A stretch of 64,000 nt of DNA, from NCBI RefSeq assembly GCF_900188255.1, contig NZ_FZNS01000015.1, forward strand, positions 1 to 64,000. The letters are read 5' to 3'. Below, in pieces: positions 8,414 to 16,870 of the stretch. The notes beneath the pieces were generated by a model. It saw only the letters and a list, made by a program, of their open reading frames with translations, was not told where the DNA came from and did no database searches. The translations under genes were made by a program, and so were the position numbers. The first letter of the stretch is position 1. Each line of letters opens with the position of its first letter. Source of the DNA: Hymenobacter mucosus. Lineage in GTDB: Bacteria; Bacteroidota; Bacteroidia; Cytophagales; Hymenobacteraceae.

Positions 8414-8488
8414 AGCTATTCTATGCACAATGTACGAAGCATAATTGCACTTATTGCGAAACCAGTAGGTAGTGGCCTATTTGCCAAA

Positions 8489-8519
8489 CATCCCGGTCGG
8501 CCACTGGCCAACCGGGATG
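8489..8519 (-). terminator. intrinsic terminator of the DUF3846 gene
   Basis: 15-bp stem (CATCCCGGTCGGCCA at 8489-8503 against 8505-8519) with one mismatch and an almost absent loop. It is placed 10 nt after the stop of the minus-strand gene at 8529-9563. Confidence 0.7.
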
Positions 8520-8528
8520 CTGCAGGCA

Positions 8529-9563
8529 TTACTTCATCATCTCCGACCTCATGAGCAGAACCGGGCCGGCTACCACGTCCACGGGGGAATATTGGTCGAG
8601 CGGGTAGGTTTCGTACCACAGGGCTGTGGCCAGCGGGTTAATGGGTCGCTCCTTGAATTTGCCCTCGTCGTCGAAGACCAGAATCCAGTCCTGATAAGCG
8701 CCGTGCTGGGGATGGTGCACGTCGATGTAGTCACAGTCGAGAGTCGCATACAGCTGCGCCAGCTTGAATGTCCTACCCTTCACGGGCCGGACTTCCCGGA
8801 TACTGCCGTCGATGCCCAGCAACATGGCCACGCCCTCGGCCGGGAGCATGGCGTGGTGCTGGCGGGCGAAGTATTCGCCCAAGGCCTTCACGCTAGCCAG
8901 TCGCTGCCCGTCCGCGAGTTGAAAAGGGCCGTGCTCGTAGGCATGGGTGATAAACCGCTTGCCGGTGGTGCCGCACAACGCCACGATGCTCGTTTGGTCG
9001 GGCTGCTCGGCTTGCACCTGCACAAACAGGCGCGGTGGCAAGGGTTTCCAAAACGGCTGCTCCTGCTCGTCTCCGGCCAGTATCTGGCTACTGTGTAGGC
9101 TGAATAAAAGCGGTTCAGCCGCCACGGCTGCCGCCGCTGGCGGGGTAGGTTCGTCGTCCACCCCATACAGCAATGCCTCCGCCACTGGCCCAGAACCATC
9201 CTTGAATTGGTAGTGCCAAGCACCCTGCACAAAGTCGCGGGCTGCTACCGTCAGCGGCTGCCCTACCCCAAAAAGACGCACGGCCTGCCCGGGATTAAAG
9301 CGCGCCGGCGCGGTTCCGGCCGGTACTGGGTGAGTTAGACCTTTCACCCAGCGCAGGCCCTGTGGGCCACGAAACCGCACCTGCTCGCCCGCCGCCACCG
9401 AAGCAGCCTCGGCCCTATCGTCGGTGCGGTTGAGGTAGCCGTTCAACTCTGCGCGGCAGTAGGCTGCTGCCTCAGCTATGGTAGCGAACAGCGCCGCGGG
9501 GAAGCTGTCCCCGTACCGGCGGAGAACTTCAAATTGATAGCTGGCAAGATGGGTGTTTTCCAT
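8529..9563 (-). CDS. DUF3846 domain-containing protein
   Basis: 344 aa. The last 80 residues carry the DUF3846 pattern: GRTFKLAQLYATLDCDYIDV, then VFDDEGKFKERPINPLATALW and DVVAGPVLL. The family is common on plasmids and phages and its role is unknown. The N-terminal two thirds have repeated segments about substrate-like phrases (GQAVRLFGVGQPL, AWHYQFKDGSG) that I cannot assign. Its start lies 65 nt below a copy of the shared TTGCATTTTATACAA element, and a hairpin terminator follows its stop, so it is probably monocistronic. Confidence 0.7.
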   Translation of the reverse strand: MENTHLASYQFEVLRRYGDSFPAALFATIAEAAAYCRAELNGYLNRTDDRAEAASVAAGEQVRFRGPQGLRWVKGLTHPVPAGTAPARFNPGQAVRLFGVGQPLTVAARDFVQGAWHYQFKDGSGPVAEALLYGVDDEPTPPAAAAVAAEPLLFSLHSSQILAGDEQEQPFWKPLPPRLFVQVQAEQPDQTSIVALCGTTGKRFITHAYEHGPFQLADGQRLASVKALGEYFARQHHAMLPAEGVAMLLGIDGSIREVRPVKGRTFKLAQLYATLDCDYIDVHHPQHGAYQDWILVFDDEGKFKERPINPLATALWYETYPLDQYSPVDVVAGPVLLMRSEMMK

Positions 9564-9627
9564 GCTACAAAGGGTATTTTGGGTGATTATTGATTCTAAA
9601 TGGTCAACATTCGCCCTCTCCCCTAAG

Positions 9628-9666
9628 TTGCATTTTATACAAATTTTAATAGTATTTTGTACAATG
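9628..9666 (-). promoter_or_regulatory. shared operator/promoter element, copy 2
   Basis: TTGCATTTTATACAA at 9628-9642 with a facing half ATTTTGTACAATG at 9654-9666. It lies 65 nt upstream of the DUF3846 gene start (9563). Identical core to copy 1 and one base different from copy 3 (20512). Confidence 0.6.
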
Positions 9667-9708
9667 TTTTATTGTCTTCTTGTGTCTCTGATTGCCACGC
9701 AAAAACTC

Positions 9709-9744
9709 AAAAGCCTTTCCGGCCGCGTGACCGAAAAGGCTTTT
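9709..9744. terminator. bidirectional intrinsic terminator
   Basis: AAAAGCCTTTCCGG (9709-9722) pairs with CCGAAAAGGCTTTT (9731-9744), one mismatch, 8-nt loop, A and T runs outside. It closes the minus-strand mob/Fic operon and separates it from the DUF3846 unit. Confidence 0.8.
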
Positions 9745-9816
9745 GGTAGCTCTGTGCTACAGGAAGGGCTTCTACTGCGCTAAGACGTGGCCGGGGCTAG
9801 GATGCTGATAAGCCGT

Positions 9817-10023
9817 TCAATAGGAAGTCGGGGGGGTGAAGGGATGCGTGCCGCCCCACGCGTGAACTTTGATACGGCGCACATCTTCGTCAGAGAGACT
9901 CACATGGCCAAGCTCGGTTTGCCCCCTGAATACATGGCAATGATTGCCGAACATATTCAGGGTGAAAGTAAAGGGAACGTGTTCGTCGAGTAGGTGCAGA
10001 AGCGGGTAGTATGCGGTTGACAT
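9817..10023 (-). CDS. small hypothetical protein
   Basis: 68 aa, starting MSTAYYPLLHLLDEHVPF. It looks like a compact domain (NMFGNHCHVFRGQTELGHVSLSDEDVRRI) of the DUF4160/HEPN-adjacent style of small proteins, but I cannot place it firmly. It is the last gene before the terminator at 9709-9744, in line with the Fic operon. An overlapping plus-strand frame is judged spurious. Confidence 0.5.
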   Translation of the reverse strand: MSTAYYPLLHLLDEHVPFTFTLNMFGNHCHVFRGQTELGHVSLSDEDVRRIKVHAWGGTHPFTPPTSY

Positions 10024-10087
10024 GGAAACAGAGAGAAATGGTACACCTAGAATTTACAACATAAATGTCATACTTCCTCTGCTTCCC

Positions 10088-10303
10088 TTAGTTCTCCTGA
10101 CCTTTCGGCTTGGTCGTCGTCCAGTCCATCCACTTCCGCTCAGTTTGGCAGTGGGTGCATTGCATCAGCAGTTCCGTTCCTACGGGGTAAACTTCCAGCA
10201 CTTCCAAATGGGCGTGCAGCGTATCCTCTCCGCACGTCACGCAAGCCAGCAGCTCGGTGCCAGCCAGCTGCTCTTCCAGAAAATGTAGTTCGTCGTCCTG
10301 CAT
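10088..10303 (-). CDS. small zinc-ribbon-like protein
   Basis: 71 aa with two Cys pairs, CVTCGE and CTHCQTE, about 27 residues apart, a layout suited to one structural zinc. The rest is acidic (MQDDELHFLEEQL). It starts 18 nt after the Fic gene stop, so it is probably in the same transcript. Role unknown. Confidence 0.6.
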   Translation of the reverse strand: MQDDELHFLEEQLAGTELLACVTCGEDTLHAHLEVLEVYPVGTELLMQCTHCQTERKWMDWTTTKPKGQEN

Positions 10304-10321
10304 AGCAGCAAGGTACGAGGC

Positions 10322-11731
10322 TTAGCGTTCGATACCACCGCTGCTACGGCCGGCACTGGGGCTACTACGCTCCTGCACCGGGGCAGTGGCCAGCACTTTG
10401 GCTGAGCTACGCAATTCATCCAAGTGCTTGCTGCTGCCAAGCCCCGGCAGTTTCTCGGCCGCGTCGAGAGACCGGCGGAAACTCTCCGCGTTGGGCCCGA
10501 CAATTACCGGGTTACGCGCCACGTCCTTCGCTACCTCGAGCAGGCTGGCCCCGGCGGCGGCCTGGCCATGGGTATTCAGCACCTTGGCCACCTCGCGGGC
10601 GGCAGCGGCAAATACGGGCTGAGCCTCGGCGTGCGTTCTGGGGGCTACGGGAGCCGGCTGTTCGGTGCTCCTTGCCGCTGAAGCCGCGGGCTGCAGCTGT
10701 ATTGGCGGAGCCACCAGCTCCTTGCCTTCAGCAAGCTGAAGTACCTGCACCGAAGCGGATTTCAGGCGCTGGGCGTCGGCCAGGTCGAGCGGGGTATCCT
10801 TCATGGCCGGGTGCTTCAAAATCTTATCCGCTGCCTGCTGAAACTCGGTAATGCTTTTGCCCTGGATGGCCTTGGGGTCAAGGTTCACGGCCTCCACCTG
10901 CTGCCCCAGCCGGATTCCCTGCTCCCGGTTGCCGGGTCCGGGCATGTTGGCCACCACACTGGCTACGCGGTAGCCGGTCACCTCCAGCTCCCGCCGGGCA
11001 TCCATTGCCTTCATTGCTGGGCTTAGCTCCGGGGCGGGTGTTACCGCCTGGCTGGGGTTGCGCAGTCCCTCCCCTATTGCCCCGGCCGTGGGCGTAATGA
11101 TTTGCTGAAACATCTCCTTCAGCGGCTGCAGGTTCTTGGCCGCCTCGGTGGGCGGGTACTGCCGCACGATGGCCAAGTCGCGGCTGCGGTTCAGAATCTC
11201 CGGGCTGGCCCGGTTAAAGTCCACATCGTAGCCTGCTTCCTTGCCCAGCTGGGTGAAGGTGGCCTGAATGGTCCGGCCGTTGCCGTCCCGGAAGGCATGG
11301 GCATGGTTGTACTGGTCGAGGTAGTAGGCCGCCCGCTCGGCAAACTTCTCGGCCGACAGACCTTTCAGGTTGTTCTCGCGGTTGAGCTGCGCCCCGATAG
11401 CATCCAGCCGCTCAGGGATTTCTTTATGGGGCGCGTACGTCATGGTTTCACGAAAGCCGGTGACACGGGTGTCCTTGTGGCCCTGAAACTCGCGGTCGGC
11501 CCGAGTTTCGCCGGCCCACTGGTATACGCCGCTGAACAGCCGCTCGTGCACCTGCTTCAGGTGGGCGTGGTCGTACCTCCCACCCTGGATGCCGCCTTGC
11601 ATGTTGAGCAGCTTCAATCGTGGAATGGAGGAATCTGACTCAGCCTGCGCCAAATCCTCCTTGTTGGTAATTCCGATCTTGTTCAGCCGCACGCCATTCT
11701 CGTCGCTGAACCGGTCATTGAGCACCGCCAT
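10322..11731 (-). CDS. Fic-domain toxin (VbhT-like)
   Basis: 469 aa. Residues about 45-200 form a Fic domain; the signature spans residues 145-156 and reads HAFRDGNGRTIQ. His145 and the GNGR loop that bind the nucleotide are intact, but the final Arg of the usual HxFx(D/E)GNGRxxR is Gln156. Fic enzymes usually transfer AMP to target proteins. The C-terminal 250 residues are helical and Ala/Gln-rich (AREVAKVLNTHGQA, SFRRSLDAAEKLPG), perhaps a secretion-recruitment region as in VbhT, which has a BID domain there; that is inference. It follows the antitoxin gene with a 2-nt gap and sits behind the relaxase and coupling-protein genes, so transfer into recipient cells is conceivable. Confidence 0.82.
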   Translation of the reverse strand: MAVLNDRFSDENGVRLNKIGITNKEDLAQAESDSSIPRLKLLNMQGGIQGGRYDHAHLKQVHERLFSGVYQWAGETRADREFQGHKDTRVTGFRETMTYAPHKEIPERLDAIGAQLNRENNLKGLSAEKFAERAAYYLDQYNHAHAFRDGNGRTIQATFTQLGKEAGYDVDFNRASPEILNRSRDLAIVRQYPPTEAAKNLQPLKEMFQQIITPTAGAIGEGLRNPSQAVTPAPELSPAMKAMDARRELEVTGYRVASVVANMPGPGNREQGIRLGQQVEAVNLDPKAIQGKSITEFQQAADKILKHPAMKDTPLDLADAQRLKSASVQVLQLAEGKELVAPPIQLQPAASAARSTEQPAPVAPRTHAEAQPVFAAAAREVAKVLNTHGQAAAGASLLEVAKDVARNPVIVGPNAESFRRSLDAAEKLPGLGSSKHLDELRSSAKVLATAPVQERSSPSAGRSSGGIER

Positions 11732-11733
11732 TA

Positions 11734-12000
11734 TTACACTTCGCTGGTGGGCGTGCCGGCTACCGATTTGGCCGCGTAGCGGGCCCTGAGCATCTCGTCG
11801 GTTAGCTCGATGACCTGCTCAATCGTCAGTTCGCCGTCGACGTGGCGCTGCATCAGGGCCAGGGCCTCCGGGCTGGGCGCGGGGCCGTTGCTCATCATCG
11901 TGGCAATGGCGTTGTTGCTGTCGTGCTCACGCTGCTGGCGGGCGGCTAACTCTTCGGCAGTGAGGCCGGCCGGGGCGGGCGCAAAGAAGGTCTTGCTCAT
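11734..12000 (-). CDS. VbhA-like Fic antitoxin
   Basis: 88 aa. Residues 27-72 align by eye with Bartonella VbhA: NNAIATMMSNG, then PSPEALALMQRHVDGELTIE and QVIELTDEMLRAR. The inhibitory motif is normally (S/T)xxxE(G/N). Here it reads T34-M-M-S-N38-G39, so the glutamate that blocks the nucleotide pocket is Asn. It is encoded 2 nt before the Fic toxin. An extra Pro/Ala-rich N-terminal tail is present. Confidence 0.75.
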   Translation of the reverse strand: MSKTFFAPAPAGLTAEELAARQQREHDSNNAIATMMSNGPAPSPEALALMQRHVDGELTIEQVIELTDEMLRARYAAKSVAGTPTSEV

Positions 12001-12082
12001 GGCTTTTCAGAAATGGGAAGTGGTACTGGAAGTGGTACTATTACAACGCTTAATCGGCCTTATTCGTCGCTTTTGGGCGGTT

Positions 12083-14413
12083 TTAAGCCTCAGTTTTTGT
12101 CCCTGCTGCTAAGGTGTTTACATGCTTGGCCAAGGTTTCTTTCACCTCCTGGCGTACCCGTAGAAAGTTCTCCTGCACCGTGCGCGAAAGGGCGCTGGCC
12201 GGGACCTCACCGGGGCCGCCGAAACTCACCATCGGGTGCAGGGGGAACTTCTCTTCTGTGGCATCGGCCCGGGAGATTACACCCTGGAAAAAGGTGCGTT
12301 CGGTTTCCACAGTCTGGCCGACAAACTCGCCCTGTTGCAGGCCGATGGCGTCCTGCACTCGCACCAGACTGCGCTCTTGGTAGCTGGTGCTCAGGTTGGT
12401 GGAGTTGTTGCGCCGACTGGAACTCACCTGGCTCGTGCCGACGCTCGTGCTTACTATTTTCTTTTCCTCCCGGCCTACCAGCTCGGAAATAAACTTGGCC
12501 GTTTCCAGCGAGTTCACCTTGCCGAAAAACTGGTTGTTGAGGTTACTCACCATCACCTGCATCTTCTCCTTGCCGTAGGCGTCCGTCATCTGGCTCAGGT
12601 CCTGGGTCATGTACACCATCGCCACCTTGTTGCTGCGGGCCGTGGCCGGAATCACCTCCAGACCCGGCACGTAGAGCGTGGCAGCCTCATCGAGGAACAC
12701 GTAGCTACGGTGCTTATTCTGCTGGTTCATCAGCTTGAGCGCCACCGTAATCACGCAGCTGACCACCGGCGAAAACGTATCCTTCAGCGTCGGGTCGTTG
12801 CCGATGCACAGCAGCTTGGGATGTTGCTTATCGTTCAGGTCGAGCGAAAAGCCCTCGCCGTTTGCCTCGTCCGGGGTCAGCACCCACACCACCTCGGGGC
12901 TGTTAATCTTGGTCAGGTTCACCTGCAGAGTGCCCAGCACCGCGCCCACCTGCTTGTCAGCGCGGGTCTGCACCGCTGAGATAAGGCTCCGGGCCTGGTC
13001 GCCGCACTCTAAATCGGTTTCCAGCATGCTCAGGACGTGGGTGTAGTCCTTGTACATGGCCGTGGCCACGACGTGCGGAATAGTGCAGTACTGCGGGTAG
13101 TGCTTCTTGTAAAACCAGATGATGCCGGTCAGGTAGGCCACTGAGCTGGTGTCGAAGAATTCCATTTTGCGAATGCTCGACGGGTTCAGGTTGTTGATGA
13201 TGGCCTTGCTGTACTCCTCGGCGAAGGCTACCACCGGCATATCCGCCGGCCGCAGCGGGTTCACCCGCTCACTGCGGGTCAGGTCCCGGAAGTTGATGAT
13301 GTGCAGCTGCACGGGCGGCTCCGCCGCCGGTTGGGGCGCGGGCTTGGTGAGTAGGGTCGTCAGTCGGGCCTGCAGCTGGCCCTGGAAGCTGGCCGCGTAG
13401 CTGGCGGCCTGCTGCTGCTCGCGCTCCTTGCGGCGCTCGGCCAGTACCAGGGCTTTCTGCATCGCCTCGGCCAGCACCGGAAACTTGAAGTCGTACACTA
13501 ACCCGGCGAAGTTCTTGTAGGCAAACTGCTCAATCAGCGGCTCCCCTATCGAGTAAGTCTTGCCCGCGCCCGCCCCGCCCAGCACCAGGGTGCCCCGGTA
13601 CGGGTTGGCAACGGTAATCCAGCCCCCATCCGCCGTGGGGAAGTAAACGGCATCCGGACTTTCCACTTTCCGGCGCTCAGTGCTCAGCCCAAAGGCCGGC
13701 TTTTTAGTCGTTGCCCACAATAGGCCTACCAATCCCCCACTGCCCAGCACGGCCACGGCCGCTCCCGGATAGCCAAACTCGATAAAGCCCGGCGAGTAGT
13801 GGTGCATGTTCAGCAGCACGTAGCCAGCTACCAGGAATAAGGCCCCGCACAGGCCCGCCACGACGCGCAGGGCCTGCCGGTTAATGAAGTTGCGCCTGGC
13901 CTGCCCGGACTTTGCCTGAGGGGCTTTCTGCACGAATACGAGCACCAGCCCGGCCAGCAGCAGCAGCGCCCGCAGGTACACCCCGGCCGGGCCGTAGAAC
14001 CGGGCGGCTTTTACCAGCAGCTTGCCCCCCATACTGCTGCCGGCTTTTGCCAGCGCGTCGGTCCCGCCTTTGGTTTTGGTAAGCGCTTGGTCGGTGGAGT
14101 GCGTTATGGCCACCGCACCGCTGGCCGCCCCCTCCCCTATCACCGGGCGGGCGGCAGCTTCGGCCTTGGCAAGGCGGGCCTGGCGCTGCCGCTCGGCAAT
14201 GCGCGCCGTGGTAGCCGCCAGTCGCTCCCTGGGCGTCAGGCTGTCCACGGGTACCCCTGCCGCTTGGATGAACTGCACCCGGCGGGCCTCGGCAATCTCG
14301 GGGCCGTGCAGAAGCACATAGTAGTCGCCGCCGATGATGGCCAGCAGCAGCAGAACAATGATGAGGCCCGCGCCTTGGGTGCCGGCCACCGGCCGGGGTG
14401 CTTGACTGGTCAT
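12083..14413 (-). CDS. VirD4/TraG-type conjugative coupling protein
   Basis: About 776 aa from ATG 14413 (MTSQAPRPVAG); the frame is open to 14479 but that extension is not protein-like. It contains up to four hydrophobic segments in the first 230 residues (LIIVLLLLAIIGGDYYVLL, ALLLLAGLVLVFV, LCGALFLVAGYVLL). The cytosolic ATPase has Walker A GGAGAGKTYS near residue 280 and Walker B VFLDEAATLYV. Coupling proteins bring the relaxase-DNA complex to the type IV channel. It follows the relaxase gene by 55 nt, as in Bacteroidetes mob modules (MobC position), and the VbhA/Fic pair follows it. Confidence 0.85.
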   Translation of the reverse strand: MTSQAPRPVAGTQGAGLIIVLLLLAIIGGDYYVLLHGPEIAEARRVQFIQAAGVPVDSLTPRERLAATTARIAERQRQARLAKAEAAARPVIGEGAASGAVAITHSTDQALTKTKGGTDALAKAGSSMGGKLLVKAARFYGPAGVYLRALLLLAGLVLVFVQKAPQAKSGQARRNFINRQALRVVAGLCGALFLVAGYVLLNMHHYSPGFIEFGYPGAAVAVLGSGGLVGLLWATTKKPAFGLSTERRKVESPDAVYFPTADGGWITVANPYRGTLVLGGAGAGKTYSIGEPLIEQFAYKNFAGLVYDFKFPVLAEAMQKALVLAERRKEREQQQAASYAASFQGQLQARLTTLLTKPAPQPAAEPPVQLHIINFRDLTRSERVNPLRPADMPVVAFAEEYSKAIINNLNPSSIRKMEFFDTSSVAYLTGIIWFYKKHYPQYCTIPHVVATAMYKDYTHVLSMLETDLECGDQARSLISAVQTRADKQVGAVLGTLQVNLTKINSPEVVWVLTPDEANGEGFSLDLNDKQHPKLLCIGNDPTLKDTFSPVVSCVITVALKLMNQQNKHRSYVFLDEAATLYVPGLEVIPATARSNKVAMVYMTQDLSQMTDAYGKEKMQVMVSNLNNQFFGKVNSLETAKFISELVGREEKKIVSTSVGTSQVSSSRRNNSTNLSTSYQERSLVRVQDAIGLQQGEFVGQTVETERTFFQGVISRADATEEKFPLHPMVSFGGPGEVPASALSRTVQENFLRVRQEVKETLAKHVNTLAAGTKTEA

Positions 14414-14468
14414 AGGTTGAAAGTTGATTTGGTTGGGTAGGATGATGGCGAAGGGCAGAGCAGGCACG

Positions 14469-15488
14469 CTACATTTCAATGTCCAGCTCGGCGCTGTTGC
14501 GGCCCCTTTTCTCGCTGAGGTGTTCGGTCTTATCCTCGCGGCCGGTGCTGGAGCGCACCGCCTGCTGCACCGCGTGGAGCATGGTACTGGCCGCGTGCTG
14601 CGGCTCCGGCCGCTCGCGGCCCGTGCTCAGCAGGTGGTAGGCGTTATCAATGGGCTGACCCAACTGCGCCCGCCGCTCAACGGTGGCCAGGGAGCGGTAA
14701 AACGTTTTGTCGTACTCGCGGCCCTGGGCAATCTGCTGGACCCGCTGCGGGTCCAGCCGCTCCTCCTTCATCACACGCAGGTTGAGGGCGGCCACCCGCT
14801 CCCCAATCCTGGCTTCCCGGCCGGCATCCCGGCTAACATCTCGCTGCTTGGGCCGGAGTTTTTCGTGGGCCTGGGCCGTGTAGCCGAACTGCTTTTCAAA
14901 CTGTCGGCCGGCCGCCGCCTGCCACTTCATCAGGTCGAAGCGGCTGCGGCGTCCGCCGGGGTTGAGCGTGATTTGCTGCTGCGCGTCGCGGGCACTCACG
15001 ATGACGTGGATGTGCGTCTGCAGGCCCGGACGCTGCCCTCCTATCTTGGCCTTGCCAGCGCTCACCTCCGGGTCGGTGCCCCGGTAGCTGCGCTGCTGGT
15101 GAAGCGTAGCTCCCCACACCAGGTCCTGGCTGCCTAACTTTCGCCCATCCTTCAGCTGGAAGTTGCCGGCGTACTGCGCCATCACCTGCCGGGTGTAGTC
15201 CTTCAGCTTGGCCTCGTCGTTGCCGATGTGCGTCAACTCTGCCTCGCTGGGACTAATCACCAGGGAGTAGAATTTGGCCTCGCCGGCGCGGAGTCCCTTG
15301 ACGTTGGAATCGATGCTCTGCACCAGTTCGGCCGCGCTGAGGTCATCGCGGCCAGCCCCGAAAAACGTGGCTTTCTCCCCGTCCCGCCCTGCTTCCTGCT
15401 TCAGGTAATTGAGCGTTTGCGCGCTGCTTCCGCTGTTGCTATAGGCTGCTTTTCCGTGAGTCGCGGGGTTGATTAACTTGATATACAT
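14469..15488 (-). CDS. mobilisation relaxase, DUF5712/MobB type
   Basis: 339 aa. The N-terminal 200 residues match the Bacteroidetes DUF5712 relaxase pattern: LINPATHGKAAYSNSGSS, NYLKQEAG, FYSLVISPSEAE, and a metal-binding-type HIHVIVSARD at about residue 175. A Lys/Arg-rich helical tail follows. Relaxases nick oriT and lead the strand into the recipient. The gene lies between the BfmA-like accessory gene (14-nt gap) and the coupling protein, the standard order. Confidence 0.82.
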   Translation of the reverse strand: MYIKLINPATHGKAAYSNSGSSAQTLNYLKQEAGRDGEKATFFGAGRDDLSAAELVQSIDSNVKGLRAGEAKFYSLVISPSEAELTHIGNDEAKLKDYTRQVMAQYAGNFQLKDGRKLGSQDLVWGATLHQQRSYRGTDPEVSAGKAKIGGQRPGLQTHIHVIVSARDAQQQITLNPGGRRSRFDLMKWQAAAGRQFEKQFGYTAQAHEKLRPKQRDVSRDAGREARIGERVAALNLRVMKEERLDPQRVQQIAQGREYDKTFYRSLATVERRAQLGQPIDNAYHLLSTGRERPEPQHAASTMLHAVQQAVRSSTGREDKTEHLSEKRGRNSAELDIEM

Positions 15489-15502
15489 AGGTGGCTCCGC
15501 GC

Positions 15503-16021
15503 TTAGTTCGTGGCCACTTTTACCGCCTTATCTCCGGCCTTTAGCCTACTTGCGTCCGCGTGTTGAGCGGCAGCTACCGCCTCTTTCGCCTGCCGCTCGA
15601 TCATGTCTTCGTTCTGCGCCCTCAGCTGCTTTAGGCCCTCCCGCTGCTCACTTAGCTGTGCCTCGCTAAGGCCGCTCAACTGCTGCGTCAGGTTGTTGAC
15701 CAGAATTTCATTCATGCGCAGCACCCGCTCCAGCGTTACCCGGCTGCGTAGCATTTCCTCCAGCATCGGTAGTAGCAAACTACGCTCCTGCTCTTGCAGA
15801 TATCCGAACACCCGGTCTCCGAGCTTCTTCACCTGCTGCATAATCAGTTGGCCTTCGCGGGCCACGTCCTCTACGGGGTGCAACCCTCGCTCCGCGAAGT
15901 AGCGTACGGCTGCCCCGGTGTAATCAGCCTGGCTTATCTGCAACCGCTTAGCTTCTTTGCTCAGCAGAAAATGAGTGTCCGCAGGGACATTGACGCTCTT
16001 CGTGGCGGGGTTAGTTGGCAT
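15503..16021 (-). CDS. BfmA/BtgA-like mobilisation accessory protein
   Basis: 172 aa from ATG 16021 (MPTNPATKSVNVPADTH). It has a ribbon-helix-helix-like start (KSVNVPADTHFLLSKEAKRLQISQADYTGAAVRYF) followed by long helices with coiled-coil character. This is the usual BfmA/BtgA architecture; the family assists the relaxase at oriT. It is the first gene of the mob operon, and the dyads listed at 16051-16120 lie just upstream. Confidence 0.75.
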   Translation of the reverse strand: MPTNPATKSVNVPADTHFLLSKEAKRLQISQADYTGAAVRYFAERGLHPVEDVAREGQLIMQQVKKLGDRVFGYLQEQERSLLLPMLEEMLRSRVTLERVLRMNEILVNNLTQQLSGLSEAQLSEQREGLKQLRAQNEDMIERQAKEAVAAAQHADASRLKAGDKAVKVATN

Positions 16022-16050
16022 AGGTAGAATCAAGCTCCTGCCAGCCCTCT

Positions 16051-16120
16051 TTAGGTTATTTTAAACCTATAAATCAGCGTGTTATCTTATCAAACCTACA
16101 TATTTCAGCTTTGCTGAAAT
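16051..16120. promoter_or_regulatory. dyads upstream of the mob operon, candidate oriT or operator
   Basis: Two inverted repeats lie 30-100 nt upstream of the BfmA-like start: AGGTT-6nt-AACCT-type symmetry around 16051-16069 and a perfect ATTTCAGC/GCTGAAAT dyad with a 3-nt loop at 16102-16120. Half of the first dyad (CAAACCTA) recurs at 16091-16098. Position fits oriT or an autoregulatory site; the nick site cannot be assigned. Confidence 0.4.
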
Positions 16121-16192
16121 ACAAGTATCACACTTACAGATGCTTAGCAGTCTGTGTGTGATGCTCTTCTTGCTAAGACTATCTACACTACA

Positions 16193-16236
16193 TCCAAGAG
16201 AGCTTTCAGAATTATTTGAGAACTATTTAAGAACTC
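16193..16236. repeat. 11-bp phased direct repeats, mob/par copy
   Basis: Four consecutive 11-bp units: TCCAAGAGAGC, TTTCAGAATTA, TTTGAGAACTA, TTTAAGAACTC, with shared core TTTNAGAA plus three variable bases. The same motif with the same period occurs six times upstream of the tra operon at 30063-30128. Being in phase with the helix, the units would present one face to a protein. Confidence 0.65.
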
Positions 16237-16438
16237 CGAGTACGTGTAGTGTGGGGCATTGGGTTAGCCTTTATCCGCTGCTACTCCGGCCTGACAATAC
16301 CTATTGCCCTTTCCCAACGTGACTCCTGGCCTTCCCACCTCTAGAACCGCCTCCCAGCTACTCAGCGTGTCTGAACTCTCTGTATTCACTATGCTTTCCC
16401 TCTTCCCTGCATTCAGAGAAGCATTTTTTACATAAACT

Positions 16439-16800
16439 TACTACTTTACGACATTACTACTTTACGACTTATCAAGCCGCAACCCTACTGAAAGAAAAAT
16501 CAGCATTAAAGCCGTCACCCAATAGCGTCTTGCTACTTTACGACATTACTACTTTACTACTTTAGCCCTTATAATTCATTCGCATTGTTTACTACTTTAC
16601 GACAAAGCAACTTTACTACTTATAAACATAAGCACCACACCACTTACTACTTTACAACTTTACTACATGAATACTTTACGACAAAGCAATTTTACTACTT
16701 GTTGTGAACGCTACATTACAACTTATTGCTATTACTACTTAGCAACTTTACAACTACACAACTTTACAACAAAGCCACTTTACTACTTTGCGACATTTTC
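16439..16800. repeat. iteron-like array of ACTACTTTACGAC
   Basis: An AT-rich stretch of about 360 bp holds many copies or near copies of TACTACTTTACGAC, often in pairs with 16-bp period (16439/16455, 16531/16547) and then as shorter ACTTTACRAC units up to 16795. It ends about 70 nt before parA. It is either the partition centromere for the ParA operon or an iteron-type origin of replication; no Rep gene is visible in the window to decide. Confidence 0.8.
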
Positions 16801-16870
16801 GATTACATTTGCCTGACCCTGGCCTGACCACCTGGGGTATTAGCACTAGCTTACCTTAACCAGTAACCCC

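Noticed and set aside
9787..9993. Plus-strand 68-codon frame
   Set aside because: Overlaps a minus-strand gene that is in line with the Fic operon and its terminator; no upstream signal for the plus strand.
16439..16800. CRISPR array
   Set aside because: Repeat units are about 14 bp, spacing is irregular and spacers are themselves repeat-derived; no cas genes nearby.
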